Both the position numbers and the translations under genes were made by a program. The notes under the pieces were generated by a model. It worked only from the letters and a program-made list of their open reading frames with translations, was not told where the DNA came from and ran no database searches. Shown here in pieces: positions 10,574 through 22,675 of a stretch of 50,055 nt of DNA (position 1 is its first letter; each line of letters opens with the position of its first letter). Source of the stretch: Mycoemilia scoparia (taxonomy: Eukaryota; Kickxellomycota; Kickxellomycetes; Kickxellales; Kickxellaceae); the NCBI GenBank assembly GCA_027575805.1, contig JANBPU010000116.1, forward strand, positions 1 to 50,055, in the 5' to 3' direction.

Positions 10574-12287
10574 AATATAAATTAGTACAGAGACTATCAC
10601 TATTACTACTAATATACTATACTATACTATATACAGCAACAATAGAGTACAACTAAAGAATACCAAATTGAGACAACAGGGTGTGATTTAGAAGGCAATG
10701 TTTGTTTCTAAAGTCCAGTAAGTGCAATTTGAAATAATGACAAGGGAAACCAGAATGAAACAAAAGCACCAGAGAGCCAAATTAAAGTACAAATGAAAGG
10801 AAAATGTAGAGTTGAGGGAAGGTGTGTGTATTGTTTTGTGAAAATATGTGTGTCTTATAGTTGATGGTGAAAGGAAAAGAAAATACAAATATAATAATAG
10901 TAGATAAGGCTCAAAGAAAACGAAGGGAATCTTTTTGTGAGCAGAGTTCTTTTTAAAGCAAAGTCAAAAAGCACTGGCTATGCGCAGTCTTTTTTATTGC
11001 AGCGTGTTGTTGAGGAAGACAAATCGTGGGTAGAAGGGCTAGTCAAGTCAAAAAGGCGGGCGCATCTGTCAAGGAGAGAGAGAGCCAGTAGTAAGCAATC
11101 ACACAGATCGATCGTTTGAAAATTGAATTGCGAGCCCAATTGCACCACATTGAAAAGTGGATAATACTGTGTTGATGTGTGTTTCATAGTGGCGTCTAAA
11201 CTCGACCTACTGCGTGTGGAAGTATGTGTTTTTAAGTAGTTGCGTGGACTGTTTTGAGTTGAGCTGATATTCTGGCACACACACACGCACACAGCCATAC
11301 AACGATTCACAATATGTGTGCCAAGTTGGTGTCTAGTTGGTTACTTACCTGTGCTTACGTTGCCTTACTTACTTGATTGTGCTTACAACGAGGCATTATT
11401 CAGAGCCATGACTAGGTTAGTTATAAGATTGTTGTTTTGGGATCGCTAATGCTCCAATATCACAAATCTTGTGCTCTTAGTGCAATAATAATAATAATAG
11501 CCGGCTCTCATTCAAAGCTTCACACCATCAGAGTTATTTATTCGAGCTTGACATGGCTCGTGAAAAACGAAATGATGTTGAAGAGTTTAAACGCCAATGG
11601 GATGCCATCAAAACAAAGAATAGCGTGTTCTTTTGAACAAAAGCTAATAAAAGCGATGACCAATGCTTCCTTTAATCACTGGTCTTTGTAAACGCCTATT
11701 CGTGTGCCAGAGAAAGCTAAAAGCTCGCACACACAAACGTTAGTAGCTATCTATGCGAGAAAATCTCATATGTGTATGTATTGATTAAAGACTGCAGATA
11801 CCCTGAACATCTATGCGATTGTTGGTTGTGTAGTAAGTAATCCACAAAGGAGTTACATGCTGAATTTTAAACCCCCTAATAATACAGACTAAGATGTTGA
11901 TGTTTGGTCTAGATCGTGAGAAATTAGCTCCAAAATGTATGGGCCATAAATCTTGCCACTCGTTTAATTGGCAAGTTCTTCGCATAAAGGGATTAGACAG
12001 ATACCCGATGATTAAGTATTTTATTACTCCTATGGATGAGATTAGACAGATATCCTCACACATTCCCTGTAGATTGGCCCATAGCCCATATGTTTTAGCT
12101 GGAGTCTCTTAGTGACGATTGGCTAGTATTGAAATTGTTATCCTAATACCCTTTTAGTGGCGACTCTGCCAATTAAAATTGCAGATGGTGTTTGTTATTG
12201 TTAATGTCAAAAAATTATAAATTGCGATGGGACTTGAAAAAACGCAAAAATAAATTGAATTGAAATGGAAAAAATGAATACGCCCCA

Positions 12288-12313
12288 ATAATGATGATGA
12301 TGATAATAATAAT
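12288..12313. repeat. (GAT)n/(AAT)n trinucleotide run
   Basis: Four or more GAT units run into AAT units about 120 bp downstream of the LAM gene stop codon, probably within or just past its 3' UTR. Confidence 0.8.
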
Positions 12314-12435
12314 ATATGGATGTGGTGATAACAAATGTGTATGTCATGAAAATATTATCACACAGGTTGTTGCTATAGTATATTGTTATGTCGAGTAGAT
12401 ATATCAGCATTTAGCTACACACGCAGCTATCTACA

Positions 12436-15400
12436 TTATACTTTAGGTTGCTTATTGTTCAGACTGCTAAGCTGCTTATTAACCAAATCTAGCTTTTGAA
12501 CCAACTCTTCCATAACGGACTGCATCTCCCTTAGTCCTTCGATCTCTATCTTTTGAACACCGCTTGCAGAATTAATGGCGGGGGTTTGTATTGATGAGCC
12601 ACCATTTGTGTACAGATCAAATCTCCAAACATTGGTTATCGCAAGCAACGTGATCAGGGTGAATACCGTGACTAGCGTGTACAATGGAGGCGGGGAAGAT
12701 GGCGGTGCAGCTGAAGCAGTGGGTGTCTGTTGGTCTGCCGTATTGGTATTACGACTCTTGGTTGTGTATTTAAGACCCAGGTGGGTGATTGGTCGTATGA
12801 GGTGGTAGCGAAGCCAGCCCTTCCATGATTGTGTTGATTCCAAAAGGCTTTTCTGCTCGGCCTCTTCCTCGGCCTGGTTCTCTGCTGCTCGCCGTCCTGC
12901 TTCTACAAGCTCTTTGGGGCTCTCAACAGTAGGGTCGTCTGCAATGAATGAGTGTCCACGATTGCTGACCTTTCTGCGTCGTGGTTGCTGCTCTTTCTTG
13001 TCTCCACGAATGACTTGCTCTAGGCGAAGTCCAACTGGGCTTGCATCACGATCCTTGTGGCTACGGTGTCTGATGTTGGTCGACCTTGGGGACACAACAC
13101 CCTGTTTTTTATGGTGTTGATGCTGGGTTTTCTTTGGTTGAGGCGCTTTCACTATCAGCTGTGGGTGGGTTTGAATCCATTTTTGGATTTCGGACTTGAG
13201 CTTATCATATGTTTGTTTATTTCCTTCAACTGTTCCTTTTTCAACAGCCCCCTTGATCCAAGAAGACTTTGTCCACTCAATTTTGAATGTGACTCTCATC
13301 CTAGTACAGCCGCCTACAAGCCCAGGGGCCGCCGCCCAGCTCAAGCATGTGCGGGATTTTACAAAGAACGATGATCCAGAAGGAACATCGGGAGTTCTAA
13401 CTGTCTCCTCGACAACAACTGACCTTTCGAGGTCTTTTGTAGTGATTGTAAAGCCCTGTGTCACATTTGTCTGTTTTGGTCCGATGGAGAAATTTAGAGG
13501 GCGAATGTAGTTGTACTGCTGCGATTCTGATTCATTTGCTTCAGAAGGAATCGACCATGGTGTGATCTTTAGCTCCCGCATACCTTGCCCAGTAAGAAGG
13601 TCTCTCTGCCATGTACTAAGCTCCTTTTTAATATCCGGATCTGCAACACCGTACTTTTCCTCAATGTCGTTGGGTATAATGACTTCACCAAATACCAGGC
13701 GGAATAGTACAGGTAGTGATATGGGAAATATTTCGTCCAAAGCGACATTATCATAATGACTGCTTTCCTGTATATCACAAGGACAGCGTGTTGGCGGATG
13801 AAGAGCTACAGGTTTAGGTGATGTGGATGGCTCAGTAGTGCTGGGACCTTTCTTCTTGGATTTGGCTGATGACCCTTTGCCTCCACCTCTTGTTGCTGTA
13901 GTATTTGATCCCTTTCCTGCCTTATCATCAGCAGTCCCATTTACAAGAAAATTAGTGGCGAGTGGTGTGATGGATGAGGCTTTGCGGACAGAAAGCTGTG
14001 CTGTACTTCTGGGAGTTGGGGGCACAGCGGTCAAGTCACCAGTGGATCCTGCATCAATTCCCATGACTGGGTTGCTGTTTATGGAGGATCGACGGCTAAC
14101 AGTTTTCCCAGCTCTCAGCCCATTTCCCACATCCTTCCACGAGTGTCTTTTCATCCCTGTTGTTAAATCCGAGGCTGAAAGGTTGCCATTTACTACATCA
14201 TTAAGTGGACTTGAGCTAGTACCCTTACCACCATCACTTTCAACATCAGATTCGGTTCCTGATGATGATACCAAGTCATTATCTTCGTCCTCAATAATGT
14301 TTTGAGAATTGCTCTTATTATCGCCATTCCATTGAGAATTACTACTGTCATTTTCCCCAGAAGTATTATTATACCTGTCATGACTGCTAACTTCATCACT
14401 CTCATCCTCTATTCCATGGGTCATTATATCGCCTTCGATGCCATTCATTTCTTCGCCCTTTGACGTGACAAGCCTTGCCTTTCGCCAAAGATCCGTGAGT
14501 TGGCCATATGCTGAGTCGCGGTATATAAATGAGCCAAAAAAGTGTTTTGCGTGCAATGTTGATATTTCTATAGCATTGGGAATGATAAGCGCAGTCATTC
14601 GTTTTTCGATAGTAACAATCTCATCTAGAGCTATGATCAACTGTATTATATACCAGTTCAATAAAAAACGGTGACAATGGCAGAGGAATTGCAAAAAATT
14701 TAAGATTATTGTTAGCATTTCTATTTATAATATAATGGTTCATGCTAATTTAAAAGTACTTACATTGGTGACCCAGCCGAATATATTTGAATAGAAGCAC
14801 ACGTGGTTGTCAGTAAGGTATAAACGTCCTTGGACTAGAATATCCCTTTGCAATGCACAGCCATAGTCATCGATCAGGAGCTCATTAATGGGAAGTTCCC
14901 TGAATAGCATATGGAAATCGGCATTCCGCTTAAGATAAACGGCATTGAGCTCACCGCTCATATCGTCATCATCTTCGCTTTCATCGTCACTATCGTCACC
15001 AGCATCATCGCCATCATCCTCCTCATTATCATTATAGTCTTCATCGCCAACGTTGCTCTTTTCGTTGAAATTATTAACAACAGCATCAGGTGTTTTGGAT
15101 GAACTATGGTGACTTCCAGTATCGTTGCTTCTACGAATTCCATGGCCTGTATCACCACTGTTCCGGGCAGAACCAATGTTGCCACCACCATTAGGGATTT
15201 CATCATCAGTGTTATCTACATATTCTTGGTCCTCGCCAAAATCGGATAATGACAGATGACCTTTACCAACATCGACATCTCCTGACCTAGGCGGTAATCC
15301 CGATGTGTTCTGTCTCCTGTTATTATTGCTGTTGTCTTTAGGGTTTGATATCGAGGTCATTTGTGATGATGCAGTCTTTGGTGATGGCTGTGGCTGTGGT

Positions 15401-15618
15401 GGTGACGTTGAATGTGGTTGATTTGTGGCTAAGCCAGTAGTGACACTGTATCCCTTTTCAACTTTAGGTTTTGATGCAGTTGCGGTTATTGTGGATACTG
15501 CTAGAGATGCGGCCGGCGGCGGTGGAGTTCTTCTGGATACCGACGATGATGATAGTGAGCTATGGCTGCCTTTGTGTTGCTTATTGTGCGAATTCTCTAT
15601 TGATTTGCGTAACCCCAT
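12436..15618 (-). CDS. GRAM/VASt sterol-transfer protein (LAM/Ysp2/Aster family)
   Basis: Two exons, 15618-14764 and 14640-12436; the intron 14641-14763 (123 bp) has donor GTAAGT and acceptor TACAG. The product is 1019 residues. The join restores the GRAM domain exactly: FYSNIFGWVTN + LIIALDEIVTIEKRMTALII. Layout: disordered N terminus with a FFAT-like EYVDNTD (132-138), an acidic Asp/Glu run (about 190-222), GRAM (about 223-330), Ser-rich linker, VASt/StART-like sterol-binding domain (about 580-776, from NVALDEIFPISLPVLFRLVF), basic linker, one transmembrane helix (about 935-957, YTLVTVFTLITLLAITNVW) and a short C-terminal coiled coil (VMEELVQKLDLVNKQL). LAM proteins sit in the ER at contact sites and move sterol between membranes. 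Start is ATG 15618; the open frame continues upstream without another ATG in view, so a further 5' exon is possible. Confidence 0.92.
14641..14763 (-). other. Intron of LAM-type gene
   Basis: Donor GTAAGT and acceptor TACAG on the minus strand, phase 0. It interrupts the GRAM domain after the residues GWVTN. Reading through it would end the protein within seven codons. Confidence 0.93.
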
Positions 15619-16736
15619 ATGCCTGGGCAAATGTGTTGTATAAAGCTTCGTCAAATGCAGAGAGTAAATTCAAATGAGAAATCGGAAAGAGGGAATTCAA
15701 AAACCACGTCGTTCTTTTCGGAAGCCCAATTTGCTGAATATAATATTTACAGGATTAGAAGCGTATCGGTAATTCTGGGCAAGCAAAAGAGAGGAAGGAG
15801 GTCAGAAAGAGGGTGGTTTCCAAACCTTCTTTTGCTTTTTCTCTATAAACCTCGGCCAAAGAGTTGTTTGACCAAAGCGCAGTATAGTATAACTACTGCT
15901 AGGCTGTAAATGAATGAAGGTAGTGAAACTCTGTGTGGGAAAAGAAAAGAAACAAAGTCTATTCTGGCATCATGGTTGACCAAATCGCATTTGTGATGAC
16001 TTATTGATGAGAGAACCGTGTATGCGTGTACATGCGCCTTAGTGGCCGACATTGAAACGAAACAAAAAGTTGGCTCTAAAGTCATGATTGTTTATTGCGA
16101 CACACCACAGGTCCGTTTGTAGCCATCAAGCCTTTGCACGTCCAAACGCATTTCTGGCCCCTATACAGTCACATCCCACCCTGATCATGTGGTCCCAAAC
16201 ATAAAAACAGTCTTGGAATCCCATTTCTAATTATGCTGCTGATACACTTGCTGGCTAGCCACGTCTTTGACAAACAACAGCAGGCGCCTGGAAAATGGGG
16301 TTCGCAAAGCCCCTGTGATTCACAATGCAGTCACAGGGTTTTAATACCAGTACAACACATGCTTCTTTTTAAACCTAAGCACATACAAATAGAGTAATAT
16401 GATATGCAAAAATGTAGTGGCTCCAGTTTGTAAAAGTGTGAAAAGGAAACATACTTAGAAATTAACAGAAAAATAATATGACAAAAGGTTGGAAACTAAT
16501 TAATTAATGGGTGTGGGGTAAAGTGGTTTAAATAGACAGGGGGTGGTGTGTATGATGTGGCTATTAGAAGTAAACACACGCATACACATATATAATATAT
16601 ACTCAATAAAAATATTTATGTTCGAAAGTGCAAATCCAGGTATCAAGGTCCGGAATAACAGTTAAATTAGTATCAGTGGATGTGTGTTCCTGCAATAGGC
16701 TTGCTCTTATCAGTTGGTGTGCATGGTATGCTTCTT
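15619..16736. other. Intergenic: LAM promoter side, MIT gene 3' side
   Basis: Upstream of the LAM start on the minus strand and downstream of the MIT gene stop. It contains mixed AT-rich sequence, a CACACG-type stretch near 16573 and an AATAAA-like motif near 16603 on +. No gene or RNA is supported. Confidence 0.45.
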
Positions 16737-19700
16737 CTAATCGGTGATCGATTCGCGTAAACGGCGGGTATACTTGCCAAGCATAACTTGGACATCCCTA
16801 ATCACCCATGCAACAACGACCTGGTCGCTCCATTCTGAGAGACGAACCAAGCGCGCATAGATAGCGGCCGGGCTACCATTGGTTGCGGCCTCAGCAGCCC
16901 ACCGCGTACCTGTGCGCTGACCTGTGGAGAAGGACGATTTGTTTCCTGAGCTCTGCTGTGGCACTGACGATTGTGGCGGTTGTACACTGGGATCGCTATT
17001 GCAGTTGCTTTCAATGCCCGCATTGTCGGATTCAGATACCACCGGGGTGGAGGCGATGGCCGGCAGTGGCGGCGGTGGGGGATGCGACGAAATGTTACTG
17101 GTCTTTGATGGCAAGAAGTAGACTGATCTTCGCTTTGCCTTCCGACTCTGTTTGTCAGAATGTGAATGGTTGTCCTGCTGTTCAGTTGCTGTGCTTGAGC
17201 GCTGATCAAATGAGCTTGACGCTTTCACAGAGTTGGGGAAATAGTCTATGATCTCCTGGTGGTAAGCCAGCGTGCTGAAATAGGTATACCACCCCTCGAT
17301 CTGCAAAAATGCACTGAAAAGCCTATTAAGGGCAAACGAGTATTCCTTTGTGTTATCAACCTTGTCCTTTTGCATATTGGAGTACAGCTTATCGACGCTC
17401 TTCCCCAGCTTGCCAAAGCCACGGAAGCGACCCTGCGCATTTGCTAGGGACTGCGAGCTGGCCATGTTGTGGATGGTTGGATTGCTTGGCCGGTTCTCTT
17501 TTGCGTTGTCTTCAAGACTGGCCTCTCTGTCAACAGCTGTGGAGCCATCATTCCAGCCAAACCCAGCCGTGAGTGCGCCATTTGATCCACGGTGTTGTCC
17601 TTGGACACGGGTAGCGGCGCTTGGATTTCCACCGAAGCTGCTGGCCTCATCGGGCTTCGGAGATTGAGACCCTGCTCCTAACAGTGTGGTAGATCGTTGC
17701 CTTTGGTGGGAAACACTACTGCTCGAATGGACCGGTGAGATAAACTTCAGCTTCTTGCTCAGATTTTTGCGAACCTGATCAAAGACTTTCTCAACGTCAT
17801 CAAGCCATCTTGATACATCATTGCAGGCCTTCAAGAGTTGGTCGAGCTCGCCCTTTCTTACTGGAGAATCGGCTATGCTCAGGTGCTCCATATTTATCTC
17901 TGGGACTCGTAAATTTGAAGCATGGCTAAGGACATCTACCAGTTGGTCAATCGCAACCATCTTAGCCTCTACGGCATAGACACGGATCTCAACCTGGAAC
18001 CACATTCTGCGCGGAATGTATAGTGAGGGAGTGATATAGGCTCCCGATTTGACCATTGAGCTAAGCAGTGTACGCATCTTCCAGAACGGGTAAAGCGATG
18101 CTGGCGACCGTGTTGGTTGTTGGTACGCACCGGTCATACCATCCTCTTGGTACTCTGCAACCGCATCCAATATGTCGGCCTCCACGTCATCTATCGTGAT
18201 ACGTGGGTTGAAGACCAGCTGCTGCTGAGATGTGGCGTACTTTGGAATTGGCTTTGGTTTTGGGTTAAGAATATTTGCCGTGCTGCATTCATCGGCCAGC
18301 TTTGGTGTCTTTTGTTGCAAATAACCAAGGCTTTCGTCTGGCTCTGCTAGCGAAATCATGCCATCGTTGTCTATATTGTCATCCCTTAGTATAGAATCAG
18401 CCAAAGACGATTTGTCCTCTTTCATATCTACGCTCAAGGCCTTATGATAAATATCTTTCATTTCCGATGTATCATACTCTTTTTCATCAGCATCATCATC
18501 ATCATCACCCAAGGGCCTGTTTTCTTCGGACTCTATTGAACTGACATCATCAGCTTTTAGAGAATCACTCTTTGGCTGGCCCAAACATTCCTTGATAGAC
18601 GATACACTACTACTCTTGGCCAAATCGTTCAAGTCGTTGGAAGTGCTATCGTTAGATATGATCGACATACGCCTCCTCCTTGTTGGGGATGTCTTTTGCT
18701 GACTATTTGTAACACTAGTGGGCAAAGGTGGAAGCTCTGCATGGCTCAGATGCTGTGGTGGTTCCGAAAGCATCGGAGTGGACGCCGAAGATAAAAGTGT
18801 TGGCTGGCGAGAAACAACGCTTGACAGTGAAAGTGTCTGTAGATTTGGAATTCCTTGATAGCGTGCATTGTCTGCAGAATACATATCTGAACCCTTCCGC
18901 CCCTCCTCGCTTAGGTTTGGAATCGATTGCTTTCTCCGAAACAAGTTTGCAAGCTTGCTTGAAGAACCTGATGGCTTTATGGGGGCATCTTTTTGTGAGG
19001 ATGATGATGATGGTTGTGTCTGCCCTCCAGACTGGAACCAGTCACGGATCTTGGCAACATTGCTTGGAGCGGCATGTTTTGATGGCTTCACTATCTGATC
19101 GAGAGACTCTGTATGATTCATGCCGGTGGTATTTGGTTGGTTGGTGGTGGATTCACTCAAACTTCTTACAGTATTCCGCATTGGAACCAATTTATCTGCA
19201 CTTTGCTGGCTATCATGCTTTAATTCAGGGTCCAGTGATGTATCTATCGTCTTTGAGCGGGGGCGAGAAATAGGAACATTATCCATTTTTCCTAAAGAGC
19301 TTGTTGAAGCAAGTGCAGACTGCTTTAAATCCATTATCTTGACTCTTGTCTTGAGGTTGCTGACACCACCACTGCTGTTGCTGACATTTACCGCTGGAGA
19401 TTCGGGAACTTCTCCATGATCACTTGAGTATTCATTGCTGAAGCCGTAACTTGAGGGGGAAGTGATGCTGGGCGATGTGCGACTAGCGCTAGGCCTGATG
19501 CTTTCGAGAATCTTGCGACCAAATCCGCGCGAAAGTCCATTCTTAGAACCATTTAACCTATCTTGATACGAGTTTCTTGATTCATGCAAGTTTTGGGTAG
19601 ATGCAGACTCCGAATTTGTTTGGCTATATGATTGTGCTGACTTCAAGTAGTCCGGAATTGTTGGGATTGCTTCGCCCTGTGGAATAGATATAGGTGACAA

Positions 19701-20903
19701 GTGATTGGAGCCAAGGAGAGCAGGAAGGCTTTTCTGTGACCGCAGATTCCTGCTTTGGTTGTCTCCTTCATGCTCCATATTGCTACCATCAACAATCACT
19801 CTGTCGTATTGCTCCATCTCTGACCGCACACCAGCCGGGAGCGGCGTGGTGTTAAGCGGAGACAGAGTGAGCTCGGGCTGACTCGACTTTTGGATCTCGC
19901 TTTCGCTTCCTGAGTAGTGGGTGGCAAGCTTGCTCATGTCAAAAACCAGTGAATCTGTGTAGCCAGGGTCGTCAAAAGAAGGCCTTATGTCCTCGTCGCT
20001 ATGGAAGGACTGGGTCTTCATGGACCTGGCATCCACATCATGGACCAATGGGGGATATTCAAGGGATTGGGATTTTCTGTGCTCGGTTGTTGATATGCTT
20101 ATACTGGTGCGGTTACTTTGAGGCTTCTGCTCTTTGTGGAGTGGCCTATATTCAAAAGACAGCCCAGAGCCCTTGTTTGCATTACCACTCTCGTCGCGGC
20201 TGACTGCTATCTTTGTACTCTGAGGAGTAATTGGGTGTTTGGAGTCGTCTCCACCAGAGCGTGGGCTGTGTGTGCTTGTTGCTTGTGAGCCGTTGTTTGG
20301 GAATTGGCTTTGTAAATCAGTGTCGACAGAGGGTATGGCGTTATTTTCATCACTCCCAGATGTAGATGTTTTCAATCGGGTGGCTGCGTTTTCTACCGAA
20401 GATGACTGTGACTCCTGGTTCTGTTGTGGTGCAGACTGCAGCACAGCAATGCGCTCAGAATATGTTTCTCTCTACGTACATACACACACGCGCGCGCACG
20501 TCAACAATACAAAGGTGGGGCTTGTTAGCAGGAGCTCACATACATGCATACATAATGTATTTGCCAATGGGTGTGTGCATGCCATTTCTTTTCAAGGTAT
20601 AAATGCAACACAGGGCATATTTCAAAACATCTGTCTGGAGTGTTTTGTACTTACAAAATGGCGGAGCCGCGACTTGTGGTCCTCCTCCTGTGTCCGATGG
20701 AACACAACTCCAAGAAGGTTTATTGAATCCTGATATAGCTTTATTGCTTCTGGAATACGCCCCTGGTTATCATGTTCGACTGCTATTTTGGCCTTCTCCA
20801 AAGCCAGCGTTAGCAAGAACCAAAAGGAACGCGAGTTGGCATTGTTGCTAATGGATGGGCTGCTACCCTGTGGGTTTTCGCCGTGTGAATGAAAAGTACT
20901 CAT
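16737..20903 (-). CDS. Fungal MIT (microtubule-interacting and trafficking) domain protein
   Basis: Two exons: 20903-20655 and 20471-16737, with a 183-bp intron (donor GTAAGT, acceptor CGTAG). The product is 1327 residues. The join completes an N-terminal MIT three-helix domain (about 26-98): LEKAKIAVEHDNQG, AIKLYQDSINLL, then RLRHF + RETYSERIAVLQ. MIT domains bind ESCRT-III tails or related motifs in endosomal and division machinery. About 770 disordered Ser-rich residues follow. A conserved helical region sits near 873-1010 (FWKMRTLLSSMVKSGAYITP, IPRRMWFQVE, LDQLLKACNDVSRWLDDVEK), which resembles uncharacterised MIT proteins of other fungi. A proline run HPPPPPLPAIA and a C-terminal helix complete it. 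The family has no well-defined role that I know of; an ESCRT-linked trafficking function is inference. The start ATG 20903 is the first in frame. Confidence 0.88.
20472..20654 (-). other. Intron of MIT-domain gene
   Basis: Phase-0 intron between RLRHF and RETYSER codons, donor GTAAGT. Near the acceptor it carries a CG/CA dinucleotide stretch (20482-20497) read as TG/CG on the minus strand. Confidence 0.92.
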
Positions 20904-22675
20904 GGATAAACGCTATTTCCAAAGAATGTGTGTGTGTGCCTAATATATATATGTATATATATTATATGTGTGTGTATGTATATCAGGCACCCACGACTCA
21001 GGTACTATGTTTTCTGAATTCGAAATGACTAAGCACATTGAATTAAAAGAAACTCGAGTTAAATAGATATGTCGAGATAGCAGCAATAAACCTGTGCAGC
21101 TAGGGAATGTTCGGTTTGAAAGGTCAATTTAATGGCTCTTCATAAAAAACAAAACACGTTCATTTCACGCGCCATAATAATATGGCTCCAGGACACAGGA
21201 AAGCCTGCAATATATGTATAATACTTACTGTTGGTGTCCTTGAGCAAAAGTTGTGAATAAACGACAAATACAAAGCAATTTTAAATAATAGATGAGGGGG
21301 CGAATTGGCTAATGAATGAAATGTGGGTCAACACACCAAAAGGCCCACACAGTATTTCACACACACGCACACAGGTGGGGCTTTGGGCAAAGGCACAGAC
21401 ACTCTGCTGCTGCTGCTGTTATTTGTAGCTGTAATTGTGGTAGCAATACAAAAAGTCGATGTTTATGAAGTTTTGTCGCGAAAACGTGTGTTTGTTAGTT
21501 AAATGACAGATATAAAAAGAAGAAGTATGAAGAAGAGGAAGAGAAGGCGAAGTTTAAGTAGACAGAATCAAATGAAAACAAGAGACTTGACTGAAATAAA
21601 TGAATTAATTGCCCAAAAGGAAATATATAAATCCAGGACCAAGTGCATGCCCTCAGCAGTTTTCGGATACTGGTTGTAAAAGAGGACTTTCAAAGAATTA
21701 AGGACTGTGATGAACAGATAAGTGGGGAGGAGGAAGCACTTGTAAAACAACAAAACTGCCCTCATTGTAGAATCCCACATCTTGGCTGTGTTTCAACCAC
21801 AAAGAGTCTGCCATGTACAAAGCTTTCTTGATACCAGAATCCCCCACATTAAAATTTTCTGAAGAAAGTCCGCGCATTCAGCTTTTATGTCAAAACCTGT
21901 TGTTGTGACATTTTCTGCTCGACTGTCATAATTTTCTAGATTGGTGGTTTGTTTACTTTATTTTGCTTTAGCGTGCGTGTGGGTTGGTGGTCTTGGATTT
22001 ATTCCAGCCCTATCTGCACCAGCTTGGGGATGGGATACTACAAATGTCGTGTTACAATCATATATGTTTGATACTGTATTCTGGCAAGCTAAGACCTTCA
22101 TCATATTTGCGCATAGGGGCCTAGCGCTATGACCCTTCCTTGTTCTATGACTAAAAATTGAAGAGCCACATCCTTTGTTGGCGGCGGATCTTTGTAGAAT
22201 TAGTGGATACAAGGTCTTGTGCGCTTTCTCTGGAAATAGTCATGACACGTACATACAGCTATGAAGGCATTTCTGGACCGAAGACGCATGTGTTTACATA
22301 TGAGTGGCCATGCTGCCATGTTCAAAAACATATATTTCCTATTTATTAAAGAAGGTCTTGGACTCAGTAATACACACTGGCACAATTTCAGACAGAGTCT
22401 GATCAACAGCAATGTAATATGTATGTCTGCGTGTGTGCGAACTTTAAACTAAACACAGATAATGGTATGTATGCAAAAAACTGGGTAAAACATGAATGGT
22501 GGTCCGGGCTTGGTCTGCTGTGGTGTACTGCATTGTAGTGCGCAATGCAGTGGTGGTGAGGGCTGAAAATTATAAATTAGTAAAACACTTGAGCATTCGT
22601 CGCCATTCAGCTAACCTGCACAGCAACAATAGAGAGCAGCCCCGGTCATGACAGGATATATATGGAGATAAAACA
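20904..22675. other. Intergenic: MIT gene promoter side, DLIC 3' side
   Basis: About 1.8 kb with TG/TA dinucleotide runs (20928-20985), a short CTG run (21405-21417) and AT-rich sequence. Open frames here are short, on both strands, and none shows a protein family. No RNA gene was found by eye. Confidence 0.45.
20928..20985. repeat. (TG)n/(TA)n compound microsatellite
   Basis: TGTGTGTGTG, then TATATATATG, then TGTGTGTGTATG units lie just upstream of the MIT gene start on its promoter side. Confidence 0.8.

Larger units (their letters stand above)
10468..12435. other. Intergenic: cut8 promoter side and LAM gene 3' side
   Basis: About 2 kb separating two minus-strand genes. It holds an AT dinucleotide run (10556-10573), a CA/TG-rich stretch around 11275-11295, and a GAT/AAT trinucleotide run (12288-12313) just past the LAM stop. 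Short open frames here (for example around 11437-11691) have no ATG-led, recognisable product. No RNA gene was seen. Confidence 0.5.
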
